From positions 372,001 to 436,000 of the forward strand of contig NW_024729645.1 in the NCBI RefSeq assembly GCF_018991925.1: a stretch of DNA of 64,000 nucleotides. Reading direction: 5' to 3'. The DNA comes from Homarus americanus (Eukaryota; Arthropoda; Malacostraca; Decapoda; Nephropidae). Below, piece by piece: positions 39,105 to 64,000 of the stretch. The first letter of the stretch is position 1, and each line of letters begins with the position of its first letter. The notes beneath the pieces were generated by a model. The model was not told the DNA's origin and did no database searches. It saw nothing but the letters and a program-made list of their open reading frames with translations. The position numbers and the translations under genes are program-made.

Positions 39105-39420
39105 CATATATCGTTTCTCACTATTGATCTTTTTTCTTTTTTGTATTTCTTTATAGTTCTTTATTATTATTATTATCAGTTGTTATTATTATTATTATCA
39201 GTGTTGTTATTATTATTATTATCAGTGTTGTTATTATTATTATTATTTTATTTGTTATTTTGTATTATAAATTGTATTTATCATGAACTATGTATTATTA
39301 TTCTTATTATTATTATATTTTCGCCCCACCAGGCCCGGATGTGGGTCAGTGACCTGTGCCCGGGTGGGCGGATCCCTGAAGAGGGGAAAAAAAGAAAAGA
39401 AAAAAAAAAGAAAAGAAAAA
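39105..39420 (+). mobile_element. short retroposon with LINE-type 3' tail
   Basis: The body has TTGATCTTTTTTCTTTTTTG and TTATTATTATC repeats. The tail reads GTGGGTCAGTGACCTGTGCC, CGGGTGGGCGGATCCCTG, then A-rich sequence. Related copies are at 3387-3703 and, inverted, at 17181-17500. Confidence 0.65.
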
Positions 39421-39508
39421 AAAAGGTAATTATAACATAACATATCATATAGCTTCCAGGTGCGGAACGGTGTTAGTTACCACGGGTTTATTGTACAGCA
39501 ATAATATA

Positions 39509-39689
39509 CAGTGACCGTTAACGAACTCAACTCCGTCCAGAAGGTCGTTTCGTTAACCGAAAAGTTCGTTAACAAACCATTGTTTCAATGGGTTTTTGGG
39601 TAATTGGTTCCAGCTCACTGAAAATTTCCTAAATTCAACAAAAATGGTAGAAAAGTTCACTTACTTTGAGGTGTGTATGTAGAAGGCTC

Positions 39690-39744
<55 letters not shown>

Positions 39745-40371
39745 GGATTTAGAATGGGGGTGGAGGAGAAGGAAGAAGAGAAGGCATTGGGGTGGAAGAG
39801 AAGTCACCCCATGGCGCCATTTCACCAATAAAATTTTAGCTCTCTCGGTGTAATTCAAGATTATTTTCTTTAAATCAACACTGCACTGCATTATATATTG
39901 TCAATATGTAAAATATATTTCAAAATGACCAATAATTTGCTTGGAAACACAGAAAAAAAGCGTTTAGTTGAAGAGAGTCTCAAGCAAGATGTTACCTCCA
40001 GTGAAAACAGAGAGAGACTAACGCCTGTTTGCTGTGTTATGAGGCTGGATGCCGCGCATTAAACTAGTCACTTTACCTTCAATTATGTTCAATAATTGTT
40101 AAAATCACTAAAAAATTGAATATTAAACTTTTAAAATTATTGTATAGTATAAACTTCTTGATATTTACTAAAATAGTAAGGAATTTAAGCCCTAGAACCG
40201 ATTAATGTATTGGCGGACTGATACTAAAGCTGGTTGCCCGGTCAGTGCAAGCGAAAACATGTTGAGGTCGGTTCGTAAGATATTCGTTAACCGAATTGAA
40301 GATCCTTATGGAAGGCAGTTCGTTAACCGAAATTTCGTTAACCGAGGCGTTCGTTAAACGAGGGGTCACTG
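39509..40371. mobile_element. Tigger-like MITE, same family as 1148-2033
   Basis: CAGTGACCGTTAACGAAC and GTTAAACGAGGGGTCACTG are inverted ends with flanking TA. The interior contains a (GAT)17 tract at 39693-39744 and shared text with the copy at 1148. Confidence 0.85.
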
Positions 40372-41168
40372 TATCTGTACTGCACATTAAAGCATTTTGT
40401 AAGATATTATTAGAAAAATAATGAGAAATATCATGTGGTCATAACATATTTCCATGTACTACTGTATAACATACAAGTCAATGGGTTAGTTGTTATTCGT
40501 CCTTTCGTTAATAGTCGTGGTCATCAGGAACATATCCCTGACGAACAATGAGAACTCCCTGTATATTTGGTTTGATTATGGTGATGCTTTTCTTATTTTG
40601 TGGGGAATCTTAATACTTTAGTAGACTACTATAAAAAAATTATAATTTACATAAAAAACAACGTCAAAGAAACAAATAAATCAACACCTAAACTAACACA
40701 AATTTTTTTTACTTAATTTGTCTCTCTTCCTTCTCACATCACTTTTGAGCAGGACAAAAAGAGAGATGGGAAAAAGACAAATGCGATAGAAATGATTTTC
40801 CTTTTTTCTTCCTCTGTCTCATTCACTTTCAGGAGAAAAGGAGGAAGTAGGAGGAAAGAAAAGAAAGAGAAGATAAATGGAGGAGTCTCTCTCTTTCCTC
40901 CTAAGTGCAGCAAACAGCTGTGTTGGTCACATAAAGGTAAAAGCAACATATTGATTCTCAATTGATCCATCCAGGAGAGGGTGCAGTCAATGATACTTCT
41001 TGCAGCTCAGTAGGGGGTGAAGAGAATGGGTGTCATCCAGTCTGGTATAGTTCCTATATATTTATACTGAAATTTCCATGAATTCTTTTAAATACCTTTT
41101 GACTCTACTGTACTGTATATCCAATAAACGAATATTTTCCAGAACAAATATCATACCAAGTAAATATA

Positions 41169-41191
41169 TTTATTATTTTAGGGGTTTTATT
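41169..41191 (-). promoter_or_regulatory. PAFAH2 polyadenylation signals (two AATAAA)
   Basis: On the minus strand two AATAAA hexamers (41186-41191 and 41169-41174) lie 164-186 nt past the distal stop. They are the first canonical signals after either stop codon. Confidence 0.5.
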
Positions 41192-41354
41192 TATTTTGGG
41201 TGTAATATTTCGGGACCCAGAATGTGACTCCTTATTTCTCATAAGTGTCAAAGATTCCAGTCTAATCTCTATGGATTAGACATGATATACTGTACTGAAT
41301 TTGGTAATATGGTTGTCTCATTGAAGTAATAGCCTTGTGTAGTCTCTCCTGTAG

Positions 41355-41467
41355 CTAGAGTTTGGAACTAAGTTCAGGACTCCTGTCTCCATACAGGCCA
41401 TAGATAGTGGAGCTCTGCCAGTTTTCCAAGAATAGTTCACTTTTATTTTGAAGTTCTAGTCTCTCTC
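41355..41467 (-). CDS. PAFAH2: PAFAH2 alternative terminal exon (tandem duplicate), distal version
   Basis: A second acceptor (gattccttcacag) opens an exon in exactly the same phase. It encodes ERLELQNKSELFLENWQ, then STIYGLYGDRSPELSSKL and a stop. Both terminal exons share the acceptor sequence, the GE start and the (I/V)YGLYG motif, so they are paralogous. Using it gives a 392-aa protein. It could be a true alternative last exon or a relic in the 3'UTR; the intact frame and splice site favour use. Confidence 0.65.
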
Positions 41468-41695
41468 CTGTGAAGGAATCTAACCTCAGTTGGAGTGCAT
41501 TACATAATTTTTCTGCAGCATTATTACACAAACACACACACAATGTATATATCTTGCACCAACACCAACACAGCATAAATAGAAGCCAATGGTATATGTA
41601 GTTTAAGAGATCATGTAAATCTAGTATATCCTCCACCAGACTACAAAGTTTTATACTGTACAGGCAAATGTTAGTAGGACTTAGGTGTAATACAG

Positions 41696-55661
<13,966 letters not shown>

Positions 55662-55744
55662 GGTGTGTAAGAAGCGTACTGAACTCTGCAGAAACAAAAC
55701 TGGCCAGCCTGTTGCTCCAACCCCAAGGAATATTTTGTGTACAC

Positions 55745-57900
55745 CTGTAAGAGTAAAGAAAGACACGGCATTATATACAGCATATGTGGTACAAGACAGT
55801 AACATTACAGTCAAATTACCCTCTACAATGAATCATGGAAAGGAACAATAATGAAATTCTTCTTCTCTTTAATTTAGATGAGCACCTGCTATTATAAGGA
55901 GCATCAAAAGTAAAATTAACTGCATAGTGAAGACAGTTTTCTTGTAGGTTCAACAAAGGATTCAAATACAAAACCCAGTTAAAGGCAAAGGAAACAAATT
56001 GAATGACCCAAAGGATACACCATCACTAAGCATCCTATGCTTAGTGGCAGAAGTGCACCATTCATCTGGAAATTAGTTATACTGTACTGTAACTGAGACA
56101 CAAGCATACTTCTCACTCATAACAAATCTTGATTCTTGGTCTGTACCCTGTGATTGTCTCAAGGAGCCTATGGGTTAAGGCTTCTAGAGTGACAACCAAA
56201 ATCGAAATCAGCCTTGGAATGGAGAATACCATATATGAAGTTAATGACCAAAATACTCTCTAAAAAAGAGAAGTGCAGTATGGACTAACTTTGTGAGCAG
56301 GCATCATCACCATCACTACTTTACATCAATTTGTCTGTTCCGTTGTTAAGCATGATCACAGTTATTAAGATTTGGTATGATTATGTAAATAGCTCCAAGA
56401 ATACTCAGGAATGTCTATTTTTTTAGGGGCGAGCAGACAACACTAAAACCCAAACATTCTGTTACATAATTAGTTTAATTACAAAGGTCATGTTGAGATG
56501 AATACCTGCATCTGTGAAATTGTATACAATACAGTACAGTATATATGTTAGGATCAAAGACCCCAAACTCACTAAAATGCATTGTGGACATTTTCAAAAT
56601 AACCAGAGAGCAAAATTTTGCTCTAGGTTAAGTTAGGTATGGTTATATTTCTGTATAACCACTTAATTTTGGCCAAGGACAGACACAGACTATGAGCTGC
56701 CCCTCTAATTCAAGGGGATGGTGGCTGCACCCATGCAGGTTAACTTTTCTTCATAAACAAGCCTGGGCACCTCTGGGTACCTCAGCTAGCTAAATATAAA
56801 TACTGTACAGTATTGTACAAAAATATGCATAGTAGCAAAGCTTATCCCCTTCTCAGGCTGTCCACTTAAGATCAAATAGAGAAGGCTACCATATTTTGTC
56901 TAGCAACAAGAAACTAAGAGGGGGTAAGGCATGATCTCATCTGGTTCAAACTGTCTGTATGGAGTGTCATCCTTCAACCAAGCATAGCATGCTCTTTGGC
57001 AACAGCAAGCTTTGCCTGGGGGCACCTAGTGGTGGTGATGATACACCACTAATTAACATTCAATGGTAAAGTGTGTTTACATTTAAGATAAACCTGCTAT
57101 GCTGTACTGTATGCAATGTAATGTCAGATACGTACAAGAAAATGCAGTTTGTGTAGGTTATGGTAAAATCTTGAGTAACCCCCCTTATCACATTGTCAAA
57201 AGAGGCTACAGCAGAACTCCCATTAAACATTTTGCAAACAAAAATGCAAGTATTAAATTCATAAATACAGTATCAATGTTCAGAAACTGTTATCCAAGTA
57301 CTTTACATTCCATACAATAATTTATCTTTGATCCACCAACAGTAATGGTACAGTATTATCTTTACCAAAAACATAACACCCACAGTACCACAAGTTTCTC
57401 AAGCTTCCTATTTGCTTATTTTGATTGAAGTATTTATTAACATCAACAAAATACAACAAAACCTTAAGACTCTATAATTGCAAGACATAACACTACTGGC
57501 ACCTTAAATAAAAATTAGGTTTAGAGGACACCATACTGTAATAATGTGGCACACTCTTATCTCCTCTATCAGTAACTGCTGACCCATGATACTTTTACCC
57601 TGTCAAAGGTCACCAAGTGATAAGCATGTCCAAGGTGCCAAGAACAATGGTACTGTACTGTTCAAGGGTGAATGTAAATAATAACTTAAATTTCAAAGAC
57701 AATCTGTGTAATACAGTCATCACAGAAAAATGTCTAAGAGTTTTGCCAAAATGAATAAATTTATGGATATATGTTAATTTATGCATATATTATTCATGTG
57801 TGTACAGCTGTGTATATGTTAACAAGTGTGTGTGCTCTAAGTCTAACATATCTGACCCACTGAACTCTTTTTAACAATCCAAGTTTTCAGAACAGGGAGT
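55745..57900. other. PAFAH2 5' flank or first intron, nothing recognised
   Basis: No conserved exon or complete transposon was recognised. A 5' non-coding exon and promoter of PAFAH2 must lie here or further up, but no signal identifies them. Confidence 0.4.
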
Positions 57901-58316
57901 TAGAAATCTACTTGTGCCTTCAATTTTAGCTCACCAGAATATATTCCTCCAGACAGGAGCGTGTGTGTGTGTGTGTGAAGTGACTCGCATTGTATTATCA
58001 TTTGGTTTAAAAAATATAGCTCAGAAATTGGATTCAGATATGCTAAGCTTACTCACACGTATCATACTACACAAGAATCATAAACCTTCTCTGGTTACTG
58101 TTGTGTACTGTACTGTATATAACAACAATATCCAAAAATATTTATGATTTGTGTTGAGTATGACGTGTGAGTAAGCTTAGCACATCCAAATTCAATTTCA
58201 GATATGTGATTTTTAAATACAAAGTGATAGCTCCATGTAAGTCACTTCACACACACACACACAATTGTCTGGGATATTTTCTGGTGAGCTAAAATTGAAA
58301 GCACAAGTAGATTTCT
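57901..58316. repeat. long inverted repeat (foldback), arms about 165 bp
   Basis: The left arm (57901-58067) and right arm (58156-58316) are inverted copies with about 80% visible agreement, including TAGAAATCTACTTGTGC, TTTTAGCTCACCAGAA, the GT/CA repeat and GCTAAGCTTACTCACACGT. The loop is about 88 bp. Confidence 0.85.
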
Positions 58317-61300
58317 AGTTCCTTCTTCTTCATACTGTAATAATCACACATATCACAATATACTGGGTACAGTACAGTACTGTATTCACAAATATTAACT
58401 TTGTTAGAAAAGCATAAAAATACAGTATGCAATACAGTACTGTACTACATTACATAATGAAGCCAACATGCACTACAGTATAGCACTATTTTCACAACTA
58501 TAAACAAACAAGCACAAAAGCCTTCTTGGATGTCCAATTTCCTAATTACTTGATTACAGCGTCAATTATAATGAGTGCACGTAAGGACCACCACTTGTCA
58601 ACTGCGGTGTGAGAGAGGTTCCATGCGGGGTATGTACTGTACAAGGGTGAGATACATGTTGCCAGTTAGTATTTATACAACTCAGCGGTCCCCATTCATA
58701 CCGAGATGAATTTGAGATAATGGATGGTGAAATTAAATACAGTAATGATGTATCGTAGCATTTCTTGACAATCAACTCACTTACAATTCCATTTCAACTA
58801 AATTCACCCCAAGACAATGTAAAAACAAAAGGACATTTCTGAACCTATAACAGAACCGAGACAATGTAAAGTCCAGGGCCATACAATCAAACAATAACCA
58901 AGTGATAATAGTAGTGAAGACTGATAATAATGATACCAACTGACAGTAACATGTTAAATGAGGGTGTTAAGTAATGGGATAAGATAAGCATAGTACAGTA
59001 CTGAACTGTAATTACAGGATATCTACATACATGAGAATTTGTATTTGAAATAAACATACTTAGAGAAGCAGTGAATTTATAGTGTAAAACTATAACACAC
59101 ACACACACAACTCAAGATAAGTGAAGAAGAGGAATAAAAAGGATGACAGGGGAAGAAAAGGAAGCAGATTTAGAAACAGGCAAAAACATGAAAAATGAAA
59201 TAACAAAATAGATATCAGAAGCATGTATGATAAAAACTAATGCAGGGCCCAGTCTGGGCCTCCTTTAAATTTAATGCGTGTATACCCTCCTTTTACGAGT
59301 CCAAGGCACCCAAGATAACAAACCTTTTAAAGACATAAGGTTAGTTGTACTGTATGTAGAACTTTAGAAGTGAAGTAACATAAGACATTGCCTGTGTAGG
59401 GCTTAAATCTTAACAACATTAAAATCACTGTGTAAAGCATATTTTTTCCTTAAGAGATGTGAACATTCAAATTTGCAAGTAAAAGAAAAAAAAAAAGGTG
59501 TTTCGAGTTATTGTTTCAAAGAATAATAATTATGCATCAAATTTTTGCTAAAACTTTAATTTCTCTCTACAAAATGTGCCATCACTACTCAACTACATGT
59601 ACCATTACTTTGGATACTGTGGGTCTTCCTGTATAAAAAAGGTTGCATTCAGTCAAAAAGTTTGAAGGAACTCCAACTATAAAATACTTATAGTTTAGTC
59701 ACAATTTATTATCAAACCATTAAAGATGCTTCAAAATATGAACACTACTCCAGTACTGTATACAGCATTTGAAATTTTTACAATCAAATCCAATGAAAAC
59801 ATGAAACAAATAAATGTTATAATTAACTAACAAAAATGCATTTACTTAATCAATCAACTACCATGTCAGAGGGGTGAAGTGTGATTTGAAAGACATATTG
59901 TACAGTACTGTGATTGTAACAAAAATAGAAGATGGATTGAATAACCAGAAAATAAAAAGAAATGACAAGTCCATGGACACAAACACTGAAGTAGATACAG
60001 CAATCTACCGGTATTGAAATTTAGGATTAATTAGAGGGAGTGCCAATCTGAAAATGTGAGAGCAATATAAAATAAAATAAAATAAAAATTATACTATATA
60101 CAGTACAGTATATATATATATGACAGACAATGTGAATAACCGAGTCAAAATTGCAAAGAATGAAGAGAAGAAAGTTAATGAAGTATAATACTGCACAATA
60201 TGTATACTGTACAGATAACATACACATCAAGGAAGATGAATACAGTATAATATACATAATGTAACAGGAAGATGATGCTCAGTCAATGATGAACTTGGAT
60301 GTGAAGTGCAAACTCTACTGATGTGTACGTTTTCAACATTATCACCATCCCTCAGACACCCAAAAACTTTACTGTATATGTATTGTATTGTACTACAGTA
60401 TACTGTATCATATTAAGAATCATACAAATAACTCGGCACTGAAAGCCCAATGGAATAACATGAAAATTAATCTGAATTTTCTAAGTCGTCTTTTTTTTTT
60501 AGCTTTATTATTCCTCCACAGTATCTTTTCAGTCTTGTCTTACTGTACCCTAAGCTTTACTTGAGCCTTCTTTCCATGAGTTGCAAACAATGGCTTTTCC
60601 AGATGAGTGTACTGGTTTTGTAATTATATCAGCCACAATTATATCATAAAAGTGTAGATAAATTCAACATTACACACTCTTAATCCAGAGAAGAAATAGA
60701 AGATTAAATACACTGTCCACAAGAATATTCCTTATTAAAATTGTGATGGACTATAGGAGAAAAAATGATAGTGTAGAGTGTCTTCTTATGGGCAATACCC
60801 AAAAAAGACTACACTTAAACCTGGCTTGTCTAGTGCACCAAAGATGTTAGAGAAGAACATGATGCAAAATTAACTCTGCAGAGAGGTGAGTGTATGTCCT
60901 ACACTTAAAACACTGCAAATTGTAAGTGGGTGGAAAAGAATAAGAGGGCAGGGAGTTCTGATAGATGAGAAGTGTGAGGAATGAAGGTGATTACCAGTAA
61001 GCTCAACTGAAGAGCCATTGCTTATAAAGAAGTTCTAGCAAGGTCATCAGTTACTTGCACAAATATCAGACTGCAAAATTGGGGTGATAAGATAAACATA
61101 AAGAAAACATGTACAGTACAGGCAATTTTAAATCATTTGGTCAGGTTCCACTGATTAGAAAAAATACCTCATGCAAACAATTCATGCACATGATACTTCA
61201 GTACATATTGGCAAAGGGACAATGGGAGAAGAATATTTCAGTACTAAAACTCAAGGTAGAGCACAAAAATAGGTACACAATTAGCAACAAAATAACCTTA

Positions 61301-62258
61301 TACAGTACTAGGTGGGACCAATGCTTTATATATACATACACACATACATATATACAGTATAATAAATCGAGCCAGCTCACTAATTGTAAGCTTAATATTT
61401 CAATAATAAAGGCAGGCAAAGAAGCAAAAGATGAAGAGTGTTGCTGCTTAAGTGACATCAATAAAACTACCCACCACCTCTGTGATTACTTCAGTCACTC
61501 CTCAGTTCATGCAGTCTGAAAATAAAAAAAATTGGGTTATGTTGAGATAAAAGAACCCAAATTACATAAATAACTCAAGGCTGTCATCACTATATCTATT
61601 ACCTATCACACTATATATACTGTACTGTACTGTACAAGGCAAAAACGCTGAAAAAGAGACAAAGAGAAATCTACATATTGTACCATTTTCATATAAGAAA
61701 GTTTGTGAACCGTAATATATAAAGAAATGTTAGTTACAGGAAAATTAATTAGAAGGTATAAATGAATGAGATAAAAGGCAAGAGAGAGAGAGAGAAGATA
61801 GAAAACACTAAGTATGGTAAATCATGGGAGAAATGAAATGGAGGCTCTTTTGGGTCACCCTGTTGTGTCAAATTATAGCTGTACTGTATGTAAACTATGT
61901 GACCTAAAAATCTGCACGACTGAGAGAGATCCCCCCTGATCCCCTTAGCTGATGAGGCCAAAGATTGCTATCATGAATTATGTCAATACTGTATTCATGA
62001 ATTATTAATACCACCAACAGAGTAAATAGGGTAAAAGGAATGGAGATCTCTCCCTTACTTTCTTTAGGTGGAGAATTTCTTTATTAAGGTTTGCATTTAA
62101 AAACTACTACATACTGTAATATTCCACAAAAATGTGTTTAGCAAACTTAAAATCCGCCAATACAGTACAGTACTGTATTCAAATTCCCATTATGGCATAA
62201 AGTGACTCTTTACTCAGACCCCTGTAGTTCCCACATCCAAGTGTATTTTTGGTTGCAG
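58317..62258. other. long stretch without recognised genes
   Basis: It is AT-rich with many TACTGTAC/GTACAGTA seeds and short GAGA and TA runs. No exon or complete mobile element was recognised. Confidence 0.4.
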
Positions 62259-64000
62259 ATATGGTTCAATTACTCTTATCATGAATAAGAACATCACCAA
62301 AGTCACTTACATAAGGGAAGAAGAGACAAACGAACAATCAGTCAAACAAACACTGACAAATGTGATTGGCTTTGTAGACGAGTTAAACATCACAAATGTG
62401 GAAAAATTTAATATATGCATAGTGCATAGCGAGGAATATCGTAAAAACGGCACAGAAACTCAAGTAAGTAACAGAATATAGCACTGTAATGTGTACATAA
62501 CCCCTGACCTGACAATTCGTCAACAAAAAACAAAAACAGCAAGAGCTCAGGGACAAACTGAAGGAGCTTTGCAACGACCCACAGTATGGAAATGCTCAAC
62601 TAAAATCAGAAGAGGCCAAGTATTCAGGATATAGGAAGATGGAGAAATTGAAGTAATGTACAGTCCCCTTCACTAGTGTGTTTACAGGGGCTCATCAGGT
62701 TTTGTGCAGTGTGGCACACTGTGCTTGCTTACCCAGTACATTTGACAGAAGGAAACTAGCAATAGTCAACATAATATGGAATCAAATTAAAACAAATATG
62801 TCAAAGATATTGATTTGTGGAATGTTTATATGATGAGCTCCTGTAAAGTGAAGAGAGTTGTACCTTCCACTAATAGGGGGCAAGTGGTGAACCAACTGTA
62901 AATAATATTAACATTGTGCATGTTGTACCTGTAAGTACTGTAATACTAGTACCCGAGTGAGAACAAATGCTCTAGAATCAGTCTTCAAAATGACAGTCCT
63001 AAAAACCGGGTCAATCAAATGTTGGTACACAAATGCCCAAATTCTAGTTAGCTAATAAGACTGATGTATTGAGTGCTTATGCAGACACAGAACACCAGAC
63101 ATCACTGGAATTAGCGAGTCATCTTGGGGTCAAGAGGATGTGTCACAAAGCGAATTTTATTTACCAGGGTATCACCTTCCATTTATAAAGGGAAAGAACC
63201 ACAAGAGGTGGTGGTGTACGACTGTATGTGAAGGAGCTAAATGAAATGGGATCATCCAATTCTATTTAATGTGATTTGATAGCCCAAAACAAAAGCAAAT
63301 TGACAATAGGTGTGTGCTATAGGGCTGACTTAGCCTCGGGGAGGAAGTAGCAGATCTCCATAGAGTCATCCAGAGCACAAAACCTCATCATAGAAGATTT
63401 TAATCATGAGACAATAGACTGGGTGTATCTTACCACACAAGCTGAGGAAGAATTCCTTGATGTCATTCAAGATTCATTCTCACGCAACATGTGTCAGAAC
63501 CAATGCGGAGGGGACAATATTCTTGATTTTGTCTTGACGAACGAGGAGGCTATAGTGAAAGAGGTCCATGTTGGGAGAAACTAACTCTGACCAATGTCCA
63601 CTACATACTGAGATAATCGAGAGAAAGTAGTTGAGGAGAAGTACTCTTCAACCATAATGTAGAGATTACCAGCTCATGAGAGACAAACTAGAGAGAATTA
63701 ATTGGGAGGAAATCGTAAAAGAGGAGCCAGATATAGATGAATCAATGTAAAATTGCATGGAAATCCTTGAGTTACAGAGTAGAGGAATGTATACTCCAAA
63801 AAACAAAGAGAAGAGGGAATAGGACCAGGTGGATGAATTACAGACCTATGAAAGCCGACAAGAGAAAATACCAGATGTGGAAGAAATACCGGACGGAGCA
63901 CAGGGCACCATGCAGATAATGTAATATACAAGAGCCCAAAATCTGGCCAATCAGGAAATTAGATCATTCAAATGACACTTTGGGATGAAACTAGCCTAAA
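62259..64000 (+). mobile_element. decayed CR1-like LINE (ORF1 end and endonuclease), runs off the window
   Basis: An ORF1-like piece (62281-62660) includes REEETNEQSVKQTLTNVIGF, then YITPDLT and QQELRDKLKEL across a frameshift. From 63020 an APE-type endonuclease follows: RGGGVRLYVKELNEMGSS, SKLTIGVCYRADL, LIIEDFNHETIDWVY and QCGGDNILDFVLTNEEAIV. Several stops are present. The RT region would lie beyond the window. Confidence 0.7.

Larger units (their letters stand above)
38836..40561. mobile_element. outer MITE with nested insertions, TIR CAGAGAGTCCTCACTG
   Basis: CAGAGAGTCCTCACTGTTCA on the left and GAACAATGAGAACTCCCTG on the right are inverted and TA-flanked. Inside lie the retroposon at 39105-39420 and the complete MITE at 39509-40371. 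Confidence 0.75.

Noticed and set aside
39661..39891. His-rich ORF (poly-His).
   Set aside because: It is the reverse translation of the (GAT)17 tract within a MITE.
62259..62660. Apparent two-exon plus-strand gene end (acceptor ggttgcag, donor GTAAGT, small 78-bp intron, stop).
   Set aside because: The sequence between the two pieces reads YITPDLT in another frame, and an APE endonuclease follows downstream. This is a decayed CR1-like ORF1, and the splice signals are probably chance.

Overview
This is a repeat-dense, AT-rich animal genome window. The arthropod-type TTAGG/TTAGGT tracts, the abundance of pogo/Tigger-like MITEs, the CR1-like and jockey-like LINEs and the scattered TACTG/CAGTA seeds suggest an arthropod, most plausibly a decapod crustacean. 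The species call is inference.

Two conserved genes can be assembled exon by exon, both on the minus strand. The first is an SPSB3-type SPRY/SOCS-box protein: five coding exons between 5,153 and 20,334 give 398 aa with the chosen start. The second is a PAFAH2-like platelet-activating-factor acetylhydrolase: nine coding exons between 41,696 and 55,661 give 397 aa, with Ser231, Asp254 and His310 as the predicted triad. All splice phases close in both models. The PAFAH2-like gene also has a second, homologous terminal exon at 41,355-41,467 that fits the same splice phase and would give a 392-aa isoform.

Almost everything else is mobile DNA. Introns and intergenic DNA carry at least 14 TA-flanked MITEs with terminal inverted repeats, several nested inside one another (11.1, 17.1, 20.9, 21.7, 32.6, 38.8-40.6, 42.7, 47.7, 51-54 and 54.3 kb). 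Two of them keep remnants of a CENP-B-type helix-turn-helix. A jockey-like LINE lies at 13.4-14.7 kb, and its 3' tail sequence recurs at five other sites. CR1-like LINE copies lie at 22.5, 26.2-28.9 (minus), 29.0-30.8 (plus, internally deleted, with tandem 5'UTR monomers) and 62.3 kb to the window end. There is a Harbinger-like element at 33.3-34.7 kb, a Ty3/gypsy RT scrap at 31.25 kb, and a Penelope-like element with a hammerhead-ribozyme-like motif at 54.8-55.3 kb. A decayed gene copy of an unnamed family lies at 9.8-11.1 kb.

The two genes are not visibly linked in function. SPSB3 acts in ubiquitin ligation and PAFAH2 hydrolyses oxidised or short-chain phospholipids. About 21 kb of transposon-derived DNA (20.4-41.3 kb) separates them, and no third conserved gene was recognised there. 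No tRNA, rRNA or CRISPR feature was seen.
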